Source: Melastoma dodecandrum
Lineage: Eukaryota > Streptophyta > Magnoliopsida > Myrtales > Melastomataceae
DNA length: 64,000 bases
Assembly (NCBI GenBank): GCA_029817715.1
Contig: JARUPY010000607.1
Span: forward strand, 6,076,001 to 6,140,000
Direction: 5' to 3'
The position numbers and the translations under genes were made by a program. The notes under the pieces are model-generated. The model saw only the letters and a program-made list of their open reading frames with translations. It did not search any database and had not been told where the DNA came from. This document shows, in pieces, positions 44,006-55,387 of the stretch (the first letter of the stretch is position 1; each line of letters begins with the position of its first letter).

Positions 44006-44600
44006 TTGGATTATAATCCAGTCCGGTTCGATGCTCCTGACAACACTGTAGAGTGTAACGTTATTATGTTATCCACAGAGTTTGCAGGACTTACAATCGA
44101 TCAACCTATCCCAGGTATTCTTAAAACTTCGACTCCTCAGTTTGTTCGTTGCCCTATATGCTTTCCAGTAAATTGGTTTATTAAGTATAGTCCTTCGATG
44201 CAATCCCAGGTGCACTCCTTATATATCGAGGCATAATTTAATGGGGTTCTTGAGAAGAAAGTATTGGTTGATAATGGTGCAACGGTTAACGTAATGCCTT
44301 TGCGAACCCTCAAATACTTAGGGTACGATAAGGCTGACGTTACCAACACTAATGTTGGCATAACAGGTTTCAATGGCCTAATGTCGAAGTGTGTGGGAAT
44401 ATTCCCACTCAAATTGAAAGTCGAGAGATCTAAAATTACAACTGCTTTCTTTATAGTCGATGTTGATACAATGTTTACCGCTCTTCTAGGTCGAGACTGG
44501 CTGCATAAGGCAACAGTTACTCCTTCTACTCTTCGTCGAGAACTTATGCTTTGGCTTGACTTTGAGGTTGATGTTGTTAAAGCTGATTCATCCATTAATA
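44006..44600 (+). pseudogene. Tat-1 retropepsin-type protease
   Basis: LVDNGATVNVMPLRTL at about 44255-44310 holds the catalytic Asp (D-N-G-A in place of D-S/T-G-A). It is followed by the FNGLMSKCVGIFPLKLKV strand and FTALLGRDWLH at 44480-44515. It matures the polyprotein. The open stretch 44264-44941 contains the whole core, so this domain is nearly intact. The change to DNGA is also found in some plant Ty3/gypsy elements, so it need not be inactivating. Confidence 0.82.
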
Positions 44601-45371
44601 CTTATTTTAACCTTATCGAAATTTGTACAGGAAATGTTATTGGTGCTGTCGATGACATGAGCTTGAAGAAGAGGTACTCTCTTGGACATCCCAATGTTGG
44701 ACCTTTAGGGCAACCAACTGGAAAGTTTGAATTCCTGGTCAAATACGGGGGACCTCCTCATCCCATTGTCGATGCTCCATCAAGATGGGACTCTAATATA
44801 GTGCCTCCGGCCATCGAAGCTGAAGCTCAGTCAAAGAGGGAGGCAGAGCTTGCTGGTATCCTCTTTTCTATTAAGGAAGCTACTAATTGCTCCCAAGAGA
44901 TATCGTCGAAGATGGAAATCTTGAGCCTGTCAATGGAGAAGTAAAAACTCAACCCATTGATGGAAAGAAGGATGCTGACTTTAGCAGCCTGGACTTGGAG
45001 CCCGAGAGTCTCCTCCGGGAGGACGAAGATGCTTGAGAATGATCAAGAAGAAGTAGTCGCTGATGTCTTAGAGCGACTACGAGGGTATAGGCTAACTAGA
45101 CCTAGCGTTAGTCTTGAAATGTGTCTAGAAACCCGTTCGCTGGATGTAGATAGTCCCGACCAGCGTGCTGAAGAGGATGGGTCGAATCTTGGTTTGAAAA
45201 TATGTGTAGATTCGACTGGTGTTGTATTTCATCCTACTATGAATAAAACAACGTTTTGTGATAAGTCTGTAGTCGAATCCCCTGAGGATCGATCTACATT
45301 AATGATGCCTCGTGATCCTCTGGTAACTGTAAATATAAGCGACGACGCGACTCAACGACCTACCTTTATAA

Positions 45372-46280
45372 GTGGTTCGATTGAAAAGACCTCTTTCAAT
45401 CGATTCTAACACTTTTAAAGTAATTCAAAGATTGTTTTGCATGGGAATATACCGAAATGCTGGTTTGGATCGGCGATTAGTCGAACACACTTTGCCTACT
45501 AAGCCAGACTTTAAACCTGTGAAACAAGCTCCACGTCGATTGCCAAGCGAGCATAGACAACAAGTGTTTGAGGAAGTAAAGAAGTTGTTCGACGCTGGAT
45601 ATATCAGGACATTTCGATACACAGAATGGATTTCTTCCATTGTTCCTGTAAAAAAGAAAAACGGGAAAATCCGAGTTTGTATCGATTTTAGAGATCTCAA
45701 CAAAGCAACTCCGAAAGATGAATATCCCATGCCAATAGCGGATGAACTCATCGATAAAACATCAAAGCATAAGATTATGTCTTTTATGGATGGTTATTCT
45801 AGATATAACTAGATCTTTATTGCTGAAGTTGACATACATAAAACAGCTTTTCATTGTCCTTTGGGAATTTTTGAATGGGTTGTCATGCCTTTTGGTTTGA
45901 AGAACGCTGGCGCAACCTATCAAAGAGCAATGAACATTATCTTCAACCCATTAATTGGATCAACGGTAGAAGTTTACATCGATGATATCGTTGTAAAATC
46001 ATTGGCAGACGACTGCCATGTCGCCGATCTTCGGAAAGCTTTTCTGCACATGAGAAAGCACAACTTGAAATTGAATCCCATGAAATGTGCTTTATGTGTT
46101 GGCACCGGACAATTCTTAGGATTCTTAGTTCATCATCGAGGGATAGAGATAGATCCCGGAAAGATTAAAGCAATACATGATTTGCTCCCTCCATCTACCA
46201 AACAACAACTTCAAGCTTTTTTTTGGAAGAGTTTACTTACGAATAGGAAGTCTTGCTGGTCGAATAGTGGCATTCTCTAA
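45372..46280 (+). pseudogene. Tat-1 reverse transcriptase
   Basis: AGLDRRLVEHTLPTKPDFKP at about 45460-45520 opens RT. RVCIDFRDLNKATPKDEYPM and FMDGYSRYN follow. A TAG at 45810-45812 replaces the residue after SRYN. Then FHCPLGIFEWVVMPFGLKNA and the catalytic VEVYIDDIVVKS at 45967-46002 are intact, followed by KCALCVGTGQFLGFLVHHRG. A frameshift follows the thumb at about 46220. This is the only element here whose RT catalytic strand survives. Confidence 0.88.
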
Positions 46281-46329
46281 CTTTTGAGAGGACATAATAG
46301 TTTTGAGTGGACCGATAAACATCAAGCAT

Positions 46330-46745
46330 CCTTCAAAGCTATTAAAAAAAGGCCTAATCAATCCACCTGTTCTGGTTCCTCCAAAATTTGATCGACCCTT
46401 TTGTTATATATCGCTGTGAGTGATAAAGTCCTCGGATCGATGTTGGTATAAGAAGATAATCAACGGAAGGAGTGAGTCATTTGTTATTTGTCTCGAATAC
46501 TTTCTCCCATCGAACAACAGTGCACTAATAATGAGAAGTTATGCCTTTCATTGTATTATGCTGTTATGAAAGTTCGACATTACATTGGGCGTAACACAGT
46601 GTATGTAGTATCAAATACTCCTGCATTGAAAATGTTGTTTGATAGCCCTATATTATCCGGTAGACTCAATAAATGGAGTCTCATTTTGATCTTCAATATC
46701 GATCACAAGTATCGATCAAAGGACATATTTTAGCCGATTTTTTAG
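46330..46745 (+). pseudogene. Tat-1 first RNase H
   Basis: SRILSPIEQQCTNNEKLCLS and RHYIGRNTVYVVSNTPALKM at 46495-46640 match the Ty3/gypsy RNase H that follows RT (the usual '...E.NYT..EKECLALV' region). The start (46330-46470) is frameshifted. Confidence 0.8.
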
Positions 46746-46769
46746 CCCAATATATAGATTTTAGGTCAA

Positions 46770-47181
46770 CCAGTTCTCAAGATCAGAAGGAATTTTGGGA
46801 TGTTTGGTTGATGGGTCTGTGTCCAGCGAAGGAGATGGAGAAGGAATCTACATCCTATCTCCTCTGAAGGTAAAACATAAAATAGCTTATACAATCGACG
46901 AAATGGTAACAAATAATTCTATCGAATACAAGGCTTTAATCATTGTTATACAAACCATGGTTGATCTTCAAGTGTCATATGCAGTAGTCAGAGGGGATTC
47001 ACATCTTGTTATCAATCATGTCAAAGGACTGAGTATGTGTACTTTCGATCATCTCCGGAGATACTTGGATAAAGTCCATGAGTTGTCTTCTTTCTTTAAG
47101 GAAGTTCGATTTGAACACATTCCTAGGGGGGATGATGCCATGGCAAACGAACTAACACAACATGCTTCTGGTTTAAAATAA
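46770..47181 (+). pseudogene. Tat-1 second, archaeal-type RNase H
   Basis: DGSVSSEGDGEG at about 46810-46850 carries the first acidic residue. ITYTIDE-like strand, MVTNNSIEYKALIIVIQTM (acidic Glu), and VRGDSHLVINHVKG (Asp) follow. The domain closes FEHIPRGDDAMANELTQHAS before a stop at 47181. A second RNase H beside the first, related to archaeal-type enzymes, is a marker of the Tat lineage. Apparently intact across its catalytic residues. Confidence 0.85.
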
Positions 47182-47399
47182 GTCATCGATGATGCAAGAA
47201 ATTGGAGGACAAATGCATACAATACTTTTTGTGTTAAACAATGATTCTACACATGTAAATGTCATCAGTAGTTTTCGATCGACAACCGATTGGGGAAAGC
47301 CATTCATGGAATTCTTCTCCAATTCTGGGAAGGCGGCAACCCGCTAAGTAAAATTATCAGCACAATTCTACACTGTAATCAATGATGTACTTTATCGAA

Positions 47400-48580
47400 A
47401 GCAGAGTGATGGAGTCCTTTTAAGGTGTGTCGACATGGATGAAGCGATCCCCATCATGTTCGAAGCACATCAAGCACTTTATGGTCTCCATCATTCTGGA
47501 CCAAATATGTGCTGGTCGGTTAAGTGACATGGTTTCTATTGGCCGTCGATGATGAAAGATTGTATTAACATGGCCAAAGAATGTGTAAAGTGTCAAAAGC
47601 ATGGACCAATATCTTATGCACTTGCAACTTATTTACATCCCGTGGTTAAACCTTGGCCATTTCGATCGTGGGCTATGGATATTATTGGAGAAATATGACC
47701 AAGTTCGAGTAACGGAGATTCTTATATCCTCGTTGCCACAAACTATTTTATAAAGTGGGAAGAAACAAAGGCTTATAAGAATATTACTCAAAGCGAAGTT
47801 ATAGAATTACTTCGATCAGACCTTATTTATAGATTTGGTATTCCACATAATATAGTGGTCGACAAAGTTATTGTTTTCAATGGCAGTATGATTAAAGAGT
47901 TCGCGTCTGAGTTCGGATTTGTGTTAACAAACTCTTCGCCCTACTATGCTCAATCGAATGGGCAAGCCGAATCTCCTAATAAGATTATCAAATATGCTAT
48001 TCCGAATATGATCGATAATAATCCTCGATCTTGCCATACTTTGTTGTTGGATGTGCTGTACGCTTTGCGTTTTACTAAACGCGAAAGCATCGGATAGACT
48101 CCATACAGTTTAGTTTATGGGCATTACGCGGTCCTTCCCATGAAGTTCGTTATAAATCTATGCGATTTTTGGCCCATCAAGAAAATTGTCCCATCGATTA
48201 TGAAGAATCGATGCATATCGAATTAGAAGACTTATTGGCGATACGCTTTCAAGCACTGAATCGAATTCAGGTTCAAAAAGAAATGGTCGCTCGAAGTTAT
48301 AATAAAAAGGTTGTTCTAAAATCCTTTAAAAAAGGCGACTTAGTTTAGAAGATGATCTCCCCGATTGGGAAAAAAGATTATTTTCTAGGCAAATGGTCCC
48401 CTACTTGGGATGGTCCTTTTAGGATCGATGAAGTATACCCTAAAAACGCTTATCACTTGTCATATTTAAATGGTGAGTTACATGCCTTGAAGGTTAATGG
48501 TAAACATTTGAAACTCCATCGATCGACGTCATGGGATTTACATTTCAAAGAAATTCAGTCTCGATGTCCCGAGTTATGAT
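47400..48580 (+). pseudogene. Tat-1 integrase
   Basis: The H-H-C-C zinc finger is seen as AHQALYGLHHSG and CVKCQKHG at about 47465-47610, with a stop between. The catalytic core shows WAMDIIGEI (Asp), YILVATNYFIKWEE, HNIVVDKVIVFN (second Asp region; the usual DNG..F is altered to DKV..F), and YYAQSNGQAESPNK (Glu). The C-terminal GKWSPTWDGPFRI is at 48389-48427. Stops at about 47525, 47697, 48096 and 48348 break it. Confidence 0.85.
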
Positions 48581-48584
48581 CACA

Positions 48585-49480
48585 ATTAATAGGGATAGCC
48601 GACGTTATAGAAAAAACTTGATCAATAAACGAAGTCGATTCACTATGAAATATTACAAATACAAGTGGATCGATACATATGAAATAAAACTATACATTCA
48701 TTCGAAACAAGGCATGTCAATCTTTTATTGTCGTAGACACTGTTGTCGACACTAAGGTCGACTTTCGTTGTCGCTGGGGTCATAGCTCCAGTTCCCTCCT
48801 TGTTCGGCGAGCATCCACAGCTAGGGTTGTCATCAATGTCCCCTGCTTCGTTTGCTCCTGACCTGCCTCGAAAGTCCACCAATATTGCCGCTTCCACAGC
48901 AAGCAATATTTGGAAAGGATATCCAAGGAGGCAATGAGGACTCCGTGGCCCGACACCATGAAGCGACGTTTGCAACCTGGGCAAACTTTATGTCGCTTGG
49001 CTCAAGCTTGCACTTGAGCCATAGTGCCAGGCGATGGAAGTGAACCCTTTACCTAAGGTTGAGGTCCTAGGCTTTCATGGGGTCTTAAGGTTGAGAACCT
49101 AGGCTTCGTGATTTGAGGGGAAACTGATGGGTTTTGAAAGAAAGCTTCTCGGCGAGACAATGTAGCTGGGAATGTTTGCGAGTATGTGAACTTGTGGCCC
49201 CACGATTATGCTATTTAATGGCAGAAGTTTTAGGGTGCATCGATCATAAAGAATCTCAATAGTCTTGGGGAATCTCAAAAGTTCCCGAAGAATCTTAACG
49301 GCGTCATTAAATTAATTCATATTTCCAGTGATCGCATTTAATTATCATAAATGTGTTTCAATTGGGAGTTTGGAGTCATAATTTTAATTGAGGAGAAACT
49401 GATCGAAAGTGTCATTCATTCGAGGGAATTCATAAAACAAAAGAAACGACAAATTCATCTAAATCGATGGTTCAACATCG
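48585..49480. other. Tat-1 spacer between pol and the antisense ORF
   Basis: No domain recognised. An imperfect repeat of AAGGTTGAG..CCTAGGC occurs at 49056 and 49088, and a short stretch GCTCAAGCTTGCACTTGAGC (48999-49018) is an inverted repeat. Confidence 0.45.
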
Positions 49481-49487
49481 ATAATAG

Positions 49488-52400
49488 TCACTGCCTAGAG
49501 GTATACAGAAGTCCAGTTAGCAAATCGACAAAGTAGACTCGGGAGTTGTTCTTCACGATTAGCATGTTTACAGCCTTCTGGAACGAGATCAGGTTGTTTA
49601 TCTCATAAGTGGGAATGCGATTTGCTTCGACCCCTGTCTGAGCTTCTGCCAATTCCGTCTCGCGAACAACCACTTCGGCCTCACATCTTTCCAACTTCGA
49701 TGACAGCTGTGGAATTTCATCCTTCAACAGTTGTCGCTCTTCAATCAGACGTCGATGATCAGAAGCAAGTGCTACTGCTTTATGCTGAGCGAAGTCAAGA
49801 TCAACCAACTTCGCAGGGAAATCTTTCCGCTGCCTGTCATCGAAAAGAACCTTCTCCCATTCCTCCCAAGACTTCCAGAATGTTTCTTTGAAACATTGAC
49901 AAATACCGAGCAGGTTGATGGGTGCCATGGCATGCATCTCTATAGCTTTGATAATCTGAACCGTCTCGTCGAAGTTTGACTTCGATGGTTCTTCACGTCA
50001 AAGCACTTCAAGCAACTTTTGGGCAAGTGATGCGGGGTCGCTTCGATCAGCGTCCATTTGATTCATGTGGCTCAACGAGGCTGCGCTGACGTTTGTCGAA
50101 GTTTTCATTGGTGATAGCTCAAGGTTTTGCTGCTCAAACTAAGACATATCTTAGTTCACATTTTTTAAGCGAATTGAATAGCGACAATTATTACCCGAAT
50201 TTGGTTAAGCATCTCGATTAAAGCAGGGTCATCCAGTCCTCTAGGCACTTCCGGCGTTCGACACCCTACATCGTTGTTGTCGGGAGGTACCATATCTGTC
50301 AGAGGAGAAACTTGACACCCTGTATCGTTGTTTTCAACATGCCTCGTATCTGTCAGAAGAGGAACGTTCACCTGCAAAGGTATTTTCAGGTATGAATTAA
50401 CTGGAGCATCGTCACATTTGAAGGACGTGACTTGAATGGTTCGCTCAGGAATGGATGATGTTAGGATCACGATTATTTGTAAGACTCTCGGTAGAGAGTG
50501 AAATGACCTGAGTTTGCGAGAAGTTAAGTAAAATCTAGATTTGCTTGATGTAAATTCAAAGGATATACCTCTATATCTCGCATTAAATTCGCATCTTGGG
50601 GAGCAACTCCTTCGACTTCCAGTGGCCCCCTCGGTCGAACCTTCTTCAGAAACATTCTCCCTTGGTTCTTCAGGCACACCTTCGATGTTGGAGGGAAGAT
50701 TCTCTACTAGAGGTGATGGCGGTGTGAACAAATCTTCATATTCGACCTATGCTAGTAACAAGTGTTAGAATTTTAGCATACTTTTTACTCAAACAACAAT
50801 CTTCATTTTACCTTGTCTGTTGTTTGATCTTTCTCCTTTGATTCTTGAGGGACCTCTTCTTCAAGGATGATTGAAGGACCGACAGTCGAAGGAATGACAA
50901 TCGGAGGCTCAACTTCAAATGTGTTGTCCTCGTGATGAAGATTTTTCTTGGGAATTGAAGCAGGCTTTGTCTTTCTATGGCGTCAAGGAACATTCGTATT
51001 CTCCTCTTTGATGGCCTCACCAGATGATTCGCCTCTGTTTGTCGAAGAGGCCCGAGTGTTGGGTTTCTCTGATCCAGCCACTGGTGGCACCCGTTTCCTT
51101 TTCATTCTGCCTTTTTCGGCAGTCGCTGTTAGTGTTATCTTGTCCAATGCCCCTGTGAGCATCGATTTTATCAGAATCGATAAAAGTTAATGTCAAGAGC
51201 TCACGGGAAATATCTGGCATCAGGGATCTTTCTTGTTTCCCAATAAGACCGCTAAGGAAGTTTTTCTTTTCCAGCAGCGACTCTGCTCCTTTCCTAGTAA
51301 ATTCAGCTTTCGTTACAATCTTTTTGAAGGTCTTTTTCCAGCAAAAATCGAACGCCCAGGTCACGTTACATCCTCCTAAGTTCTTAAAAAATGTGACACT
51401 CGAGATGGATCGATCCAGGATAGCAATTAGCTGCAAAAGTAAAGCAAGTTAGTTGTTGTTCGATGACGCATTTTGTCATAAACCATTAATTTTACTCTGC
51501 TAGTATACAAGGGGTCGATGCGGACGCGTTCTTCTAAGTTGGTATTGAAGGAGTCGATGAAAGGGAAAGGACAGCTCTAAGCAAATCCTAGTTGTCATGT
51601 TACGAATTGAGGATTGTAAACCTCGACGAAAAATCCTTTGGTAGCACTACCGACCAAGTCTCTCGGAGTTAACACTTGGTTCCAAAATGGGTGGGGTTCC
51701 AAGGATTGTAAAGGCTTGTATAAATCAACATTTTCAACGAAAGGTTGCCAACGGGGTTTACTAGAGTAAAGGAGTTGATTAAGATATCCTATGGCGGAGA
51801 CTTTTCCCCAGTTTTCATATAGAAAGAAGCGAATAATCTCCAAGCCGTAGAAACCTTATGAGTCATCACTTATCGATAGCTTGAAGTTGTGCATACCAGG
51901 AATGTATAGATGCGCCCATGCGGAAGTAATCCACAAAGGGCCCGATGCTGGCTTAGCAGGGAATGCTCCTGGATTCTTCGAATCGATTGCAACAGCTTCG
52001 AAGTGAGCTTGATAAATCAGGCTAAGAAGTAACGGAGCCATCGCTACTGGCTTAGTCGCTTTCACTAAACAATTTGCTACTGGTGCCATGTATTTCAGCG
52101 ACTGTTTGCTGCGACTACAGTAGATATACTTCGCAAGCCACTCAATCATAAACTGGCACTCCTCCTCATCACCTCAGCTCTTTCGGTCTTTCTCCAAATG
52201 AGCTTCGATGACCGAACTAGTTGGTCGGTCTTTTTGCAGTAGTTTATCTTTCTCGAAGATAAAAGCAGTTGGTCGAGACATTCCACAGAGGCAGAAGTAC
52301 TGCGACTGATCGATGGTTACACCTCATCGGTTTCGTCGACACTCTAACTAAATAATAAATCCCTATCTTTTCCCACTTCTTGCGTCGAAGCTTGGTCCAC

Positions 52401-52777
52401 AAGCTTATCCATTCGAGGAACCTATATATGCCCGTAGTGGGAAATCCAGGCAAGGCTTGGCTAACATTAGGTGAATCGCCGCATTCAGAGGATCGACACC
52501 AATTACCTGGATCGACGAAATTGTTTCTACAGATCGGTATGGTCGTAGAAGCAAGAAGGAGATAATCGAAGGGTATAGGTTTGTTCTCCTGCTTAGGTTT
52601 GAAGCAGCCGCCTTTGAAAAAAGGACCCAAAGTTATCTGTCCGTTCGACTTCGCTTCTTCCTCGATGAAGTCATTAGTCTTCTTGGTCACGACATACGTT
52701 GCTTGACCCCTGAATTCCTTGAAATAAATGCCAGACCCCTTCAACGGCGTGTGGTGGTAGAATGCCTGAGGAGCCAT
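49488..52777 (-). pseudogene. Tat-1 antisense additional ORF (plant-mobile-domain-like)
   Basis: ATG at 52777 begins MAPQAFYHHTPLKGSG. The first open block runs to 52244 with ITLGPFFKG, PFDYLLLASTTIPICRN and FLEWISLWTKLRRKKWEKIG. One frame over it continues CLCGMSRPTAFIFEKD, and then the 51856-52149 block has FMIEWLAKYIYCSRS, VAMAPLLLSLIYQAHFEAV and PLWITSAWAHLYIP. The 51595-51843 block follows. This pattern resembles the plant mobile domain (PMD) found in Tat-element antisense ORFs. Later blocks are acidic/Pro-Ser-rich (50165-50731) and coiled-coil (DHRRLIEERQLLKDEI, SKLERCEAEVVVRETE at 49630-49760). Several stops split it; introns are also possible. Function of such ORFs is unknown. Confidence 0.65.
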
Positions 52778-52870
52778 GGGTAGAAAGATTTTATCTGGGG
52801 AGAAAAGTAAGAGCAGGTGACGCAACAAGAGCAAGGAGTTTGAAGGCAAGTAGATAAGAAGACGGCGAAG

Positions 52871-52880
52871 GTTATATAGG
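52871..52880 (-). promoter_or_regulatory. TATA box for the Tat-1 antisense ORF
   Basis: CCTATATAAC on the minus strand, about 95 bp upstream of the ATG at 52777 and between the ORF and the 3' LTR. This is suitable spacing for a dedicated antisense promoter. Confidence 0.5.
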
Positions 52881-52905
52881 AGAGGCTGGAAGATGAACAG
52901 ACACG

Positions 52906-52925
52906 TCGAAGGAAGGAGGGCCGAA
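52906..52925 (+). other. Polypurine tract of Tat-1
   Basis: GAAGGAAGGAGGGCCGAA ends at the 3' LTR start (52926). Confidence 0.75.
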
Positions 52926-53521
52926 TGTTTACATGGCAAACGTCATTTTGGGCTTTTTGCGTTGGGCTTTGATGTAATCCAAGATCGAGTTACTCGTAAG
53001 AACGTCGAAGGTGACCGTCGAGACAAGGATCGATACTGTTTTCGGGAGTAGGACGAGGGGGTGCAGTTCGGCGGTGAGAGTATTCGAAGATGAAACTCCA
53101 TCGAATACCCTCAGCATCGACGAAGGACATCAAGACCCGAAGACATTACTGACGAGTATCGATGGTAGAGTCGTCTTAGTAGTTGGTTAACAGTTAGTTG
53201 TCGTCTTAGAAGTTGGTTAACAGTTAGTTTTAGCATAATTAGCACGTATTAAATATGCGTCGATCGGCAGTTATTAGTTAGTATCTATAAATAAGTCAGC
53301 TCTGATCAATTGTAAACACCAGACAATCATTCTATGATCCCGAATTGCTGCTTGATTGTCAACCTAACTATCTGTAATCGTTTTCTGTGTTATGCAATGG
53401 TTGTAAGTTCTTCTTTTTACACTTAGTGAATTTCTGATTGTTCTTTTACTTTATTGGCGAGCACATTTACATTTAACACTTAGAGTCCCCGATATATCGT
53501 GACGTGTTTCGCTAGCAAACA
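52926..53521 (+). repeat. 3' LTR of Tat-1 (596 bp)
   Basis: Matches the 5' LTR throughout, but carries a 30-bp tandem duplication (GTCGTCTTAGTAGTTGG... at 53170 and 53200) where the 5' LTR has a single shorter version. Ends GCTAGCAAACA, followed by GGCCC. Confidence 0.9.
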
Positions 53522-53526
53522 GGCCC

Positions 53527-53768
53527 TCAAAAGATGTGTTTATTCTGTACCACTTTCTACTCAAAGATCGAAATGATCATCATATATTTTATCACGATTT
53601 TTTACTTTTACTCGAATGATCTAAATGCTGTGGATGGATAACAATGTTAGAAAAAAGCGAGTATCTAATGGACCGGGATAACAACGAATAAAAAGCTCTT
53701 CATGATCTTCAATATCAAACAGAAGGAGAAACCCGAAGGGGATCTGTGGTATGTAGCGTGAAACTTAC
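53527..53768. other. No gene seen between Tat-1 and the kinase remnant
   Basis: AT-rich. This would be the intron after the last readable kinase exon. The final MKK exon was not found. Confidence 0.45.
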
Positions 53769-54605
53769 CATGCAGATATGAATGAGCAGAATTTTGAAGA
53801 GAACTGGGCTTTTGGACCAGATGGCTAGTACGACACTCCAAAATCCATGATCTTCACTTCGCCTTTGTGGTTCCCAAGCAAATTGGATGGCTTTATATCC
53901 CCGATGTATTACATGCTTCTCATTATGCAAGTAAAGAAGACCCTGTATAACCTGAAGGAAGAGAACCCATCATCAATCTAGGATCGACCAGGTTGGGTAT
54001 ATAACATTTTAATCTGGCTCTCGCTCTATGATATTCTCATACCTGTTTGCATACTACAACCATGTAGGGCGCGAGGATGGTTTTGATTTGTCTGTTGACA
54101 TCCACAAGTGAACCGTGATCCATGTACTCCAAGTCTAAAGAGAATGCTCAGTTATGGTAGTAGTGATCGCACACCACGATGTGCGGGCACTGGTAGGCTC
54201 GATTTATTTTCATCTCCTGTACAATCTGCTTCCGAATCTCTTCTTGAACATTCATCTGGATAACCTATTATCGAGAACTTAGTCAGAAGACCAAGAATTC
54301 AGAAACAACATGAATCTACCAAAGAAGAAACATGGATCGGACATCATATTTAATGGCATCAAAGTGACTATCATAATGTTTAAATTTCACTACTATAAAC
54401 AAAAGGACGACTGGTGAAATGTACATGCCGATGGAAAAAGCAAGGAACCAGCAACCTTAAGGGCATATAATGCGCTGACCCATTTATGTCGAACTAGTTG
54501 CACTACGCCGCCTCTTCCCTTTCCGATGATCTTGATGATCTCAAGGTCGTCCAAAGAGAATTCCAGATATTTACCATTGGAAAGCTCTACTAACACCAGG
54601 GGAAA
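53769..54605 (-). pseudogene. MKK6-like MAP kinase kinase remnant (three exons)
   Basis: MKK6-type kinases phosphorylate MAP kinases in plant cytokinesis (family knowledge). Exon A (about 54605-54456): [19 protein letters not shown], the glycine loop [16 protein letters not shown], and ALK with the ATP-binding Lys. Exon B (54264-54043): [33 protein letters not shown], then TGA where Gly is expected, then [12 protein letters not shown] and VVVCKQ. Exon C (53951-53769): GLLYLHNEKHVIHR. One extra base inside the HRD loop shifts the frame; the next frame gives IKPSNLLGNHKGEVKIMDFG, then a stop. Right after DFGVS the exon jumps to QFSSKFCSFISA, normally about 100 residues later. Introns are retained, so it is not a processed copy. 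The first and last exons are missing. Confidence 0.85.
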
Positions 54606-55054
54606 GGAACACAACAGATAAAACCTTTAGCGAACAAACATCAAAAGCATGATTGCAGCTGCTGGAAAAGCATATGTAAGGGTGGATATATGTACTCCGA
54701 ACAATCGAAACATTGCTAAGAGTAATTAATCATAAAACAAAATATTCTCATTGTACATGAACACGATGAAGCACATAAGCTATGCATTACGCAATAGGAA
54801 TATTTTCGATTACAAGTTTCAAATATGTCGATCTCATTCTTTGTGGGAGAAAACCAATGTAGATACCAAACAACTTTCGTTTATAGCTTGTTTTGAGCAA
54901 ACCACCAGAGTTTACGATCAGGAGGAACGCCATGCCCTTGACATGTTCAAATCCAAGTATTCTGTGCTGATGAAGCCAAAATGATCTGATCGAAAGCAAA
55001 TTAAGAAATGTGAATCCTTGAATAATTGAATCCGAAGCAATGATTAGTCAACCT
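54606..55054. other. No gene seen upstream of the kinase remnant
   Basis: Expected to contain the 5' exons of the MKK-like gene, but neither a docking motif nor similarity to the usual N-terminus was found. Confidence 0.4.
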
Positions 55055-55387
55055 AGATTCCTTTTTCGGAATGAAATTTCGGACGGAATGAAATTGGGAA
55101 GGGAGAAAAACGTGTAGTGATTAGAAATTGAATTGCTTAAAAAAATAGTGTGTTTAGTTGAAGGATGAAGAGGAGAAAAAGAGGTGAATGTAATGAGTAA
55201 GGGAATAGGCATTCCCTATCATGAGCTAAGGATTTTTCATTCCCTTATTCCATTCCCATCCTCTTCTTCTTCATCCTTCAACTAAACATACCATTTTTTT
55301 TAAGCAATTCCCTTCCTAATCACTATATTTTTTCTCGTTCACATTCCATTCCCACCGGAATTCCATTCCGGAACCAAACGAGCTCTT
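55055..55387. repeat. Fold-back MITE, copy 1 (about 330 bp)
   Basis: Near-perfect hairpin. The left arm TTTAGTTGAAGGATGAAGAG (55153-55172) pairs with CTTCATCCTTCAACTAAA (55270-55287). Outer parts (TTCGGAATGAAAT at 55065; ATTCCATTCCGGAA at 55360) also pair. Arms are about 150 bp with a short loop containing GGCATTCCCTATCATGAGCT. No coding. Ends resemble GCTCGTTTGGTTCCGGAATG-type plant MITEs. Confidence 0.82.

Larger units (their letters stand above)
41749..53521 (+). mobile_element. Ty3/gypsy Tat-like retrotransposon Tat-1 (11.8 kb) with antisense extra ORF
   Basis: LTRs 41749-42310 and 52926-53521 start TGTTTACATG and end GCAAACA (GCAAACG in the 5' copy). A perfect 5-bp target duplication GGCCC flanks it (41744-41748, 53522-53526). 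A purine tract GGAAGGAGGGCCGAA precedes the 3' LTR. Domain order is gag, protease, RT, RNase H, second archaeal-type RNase H, integrase, then a ~3.3-kb block of minus-strand ORFs before the 3' LTR. The extra RNase H and an antisense additional ORF are known traits of the Tat lineage (e.g. Grande, Retand). Scattered stops and frameshifts mean it is not intact, but most domains are readable. Confidence 0.93.

Noticed and set aside
43769..44595. Minus-strand ORFs opposite the Tat-1 protease
   Set aside because: They mirror the sense protease coding frame and resemble nothing; unlike the 49488-52777 block they have no promoter or PMD-like content.
48999..49018. Perfect-looking inverted repeat GCTCAAGCTTGCACTTGAGC
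   Set aside because: Short and isolated within the Tat-1 spacer; no terminator or site function can be argued in a plant element.
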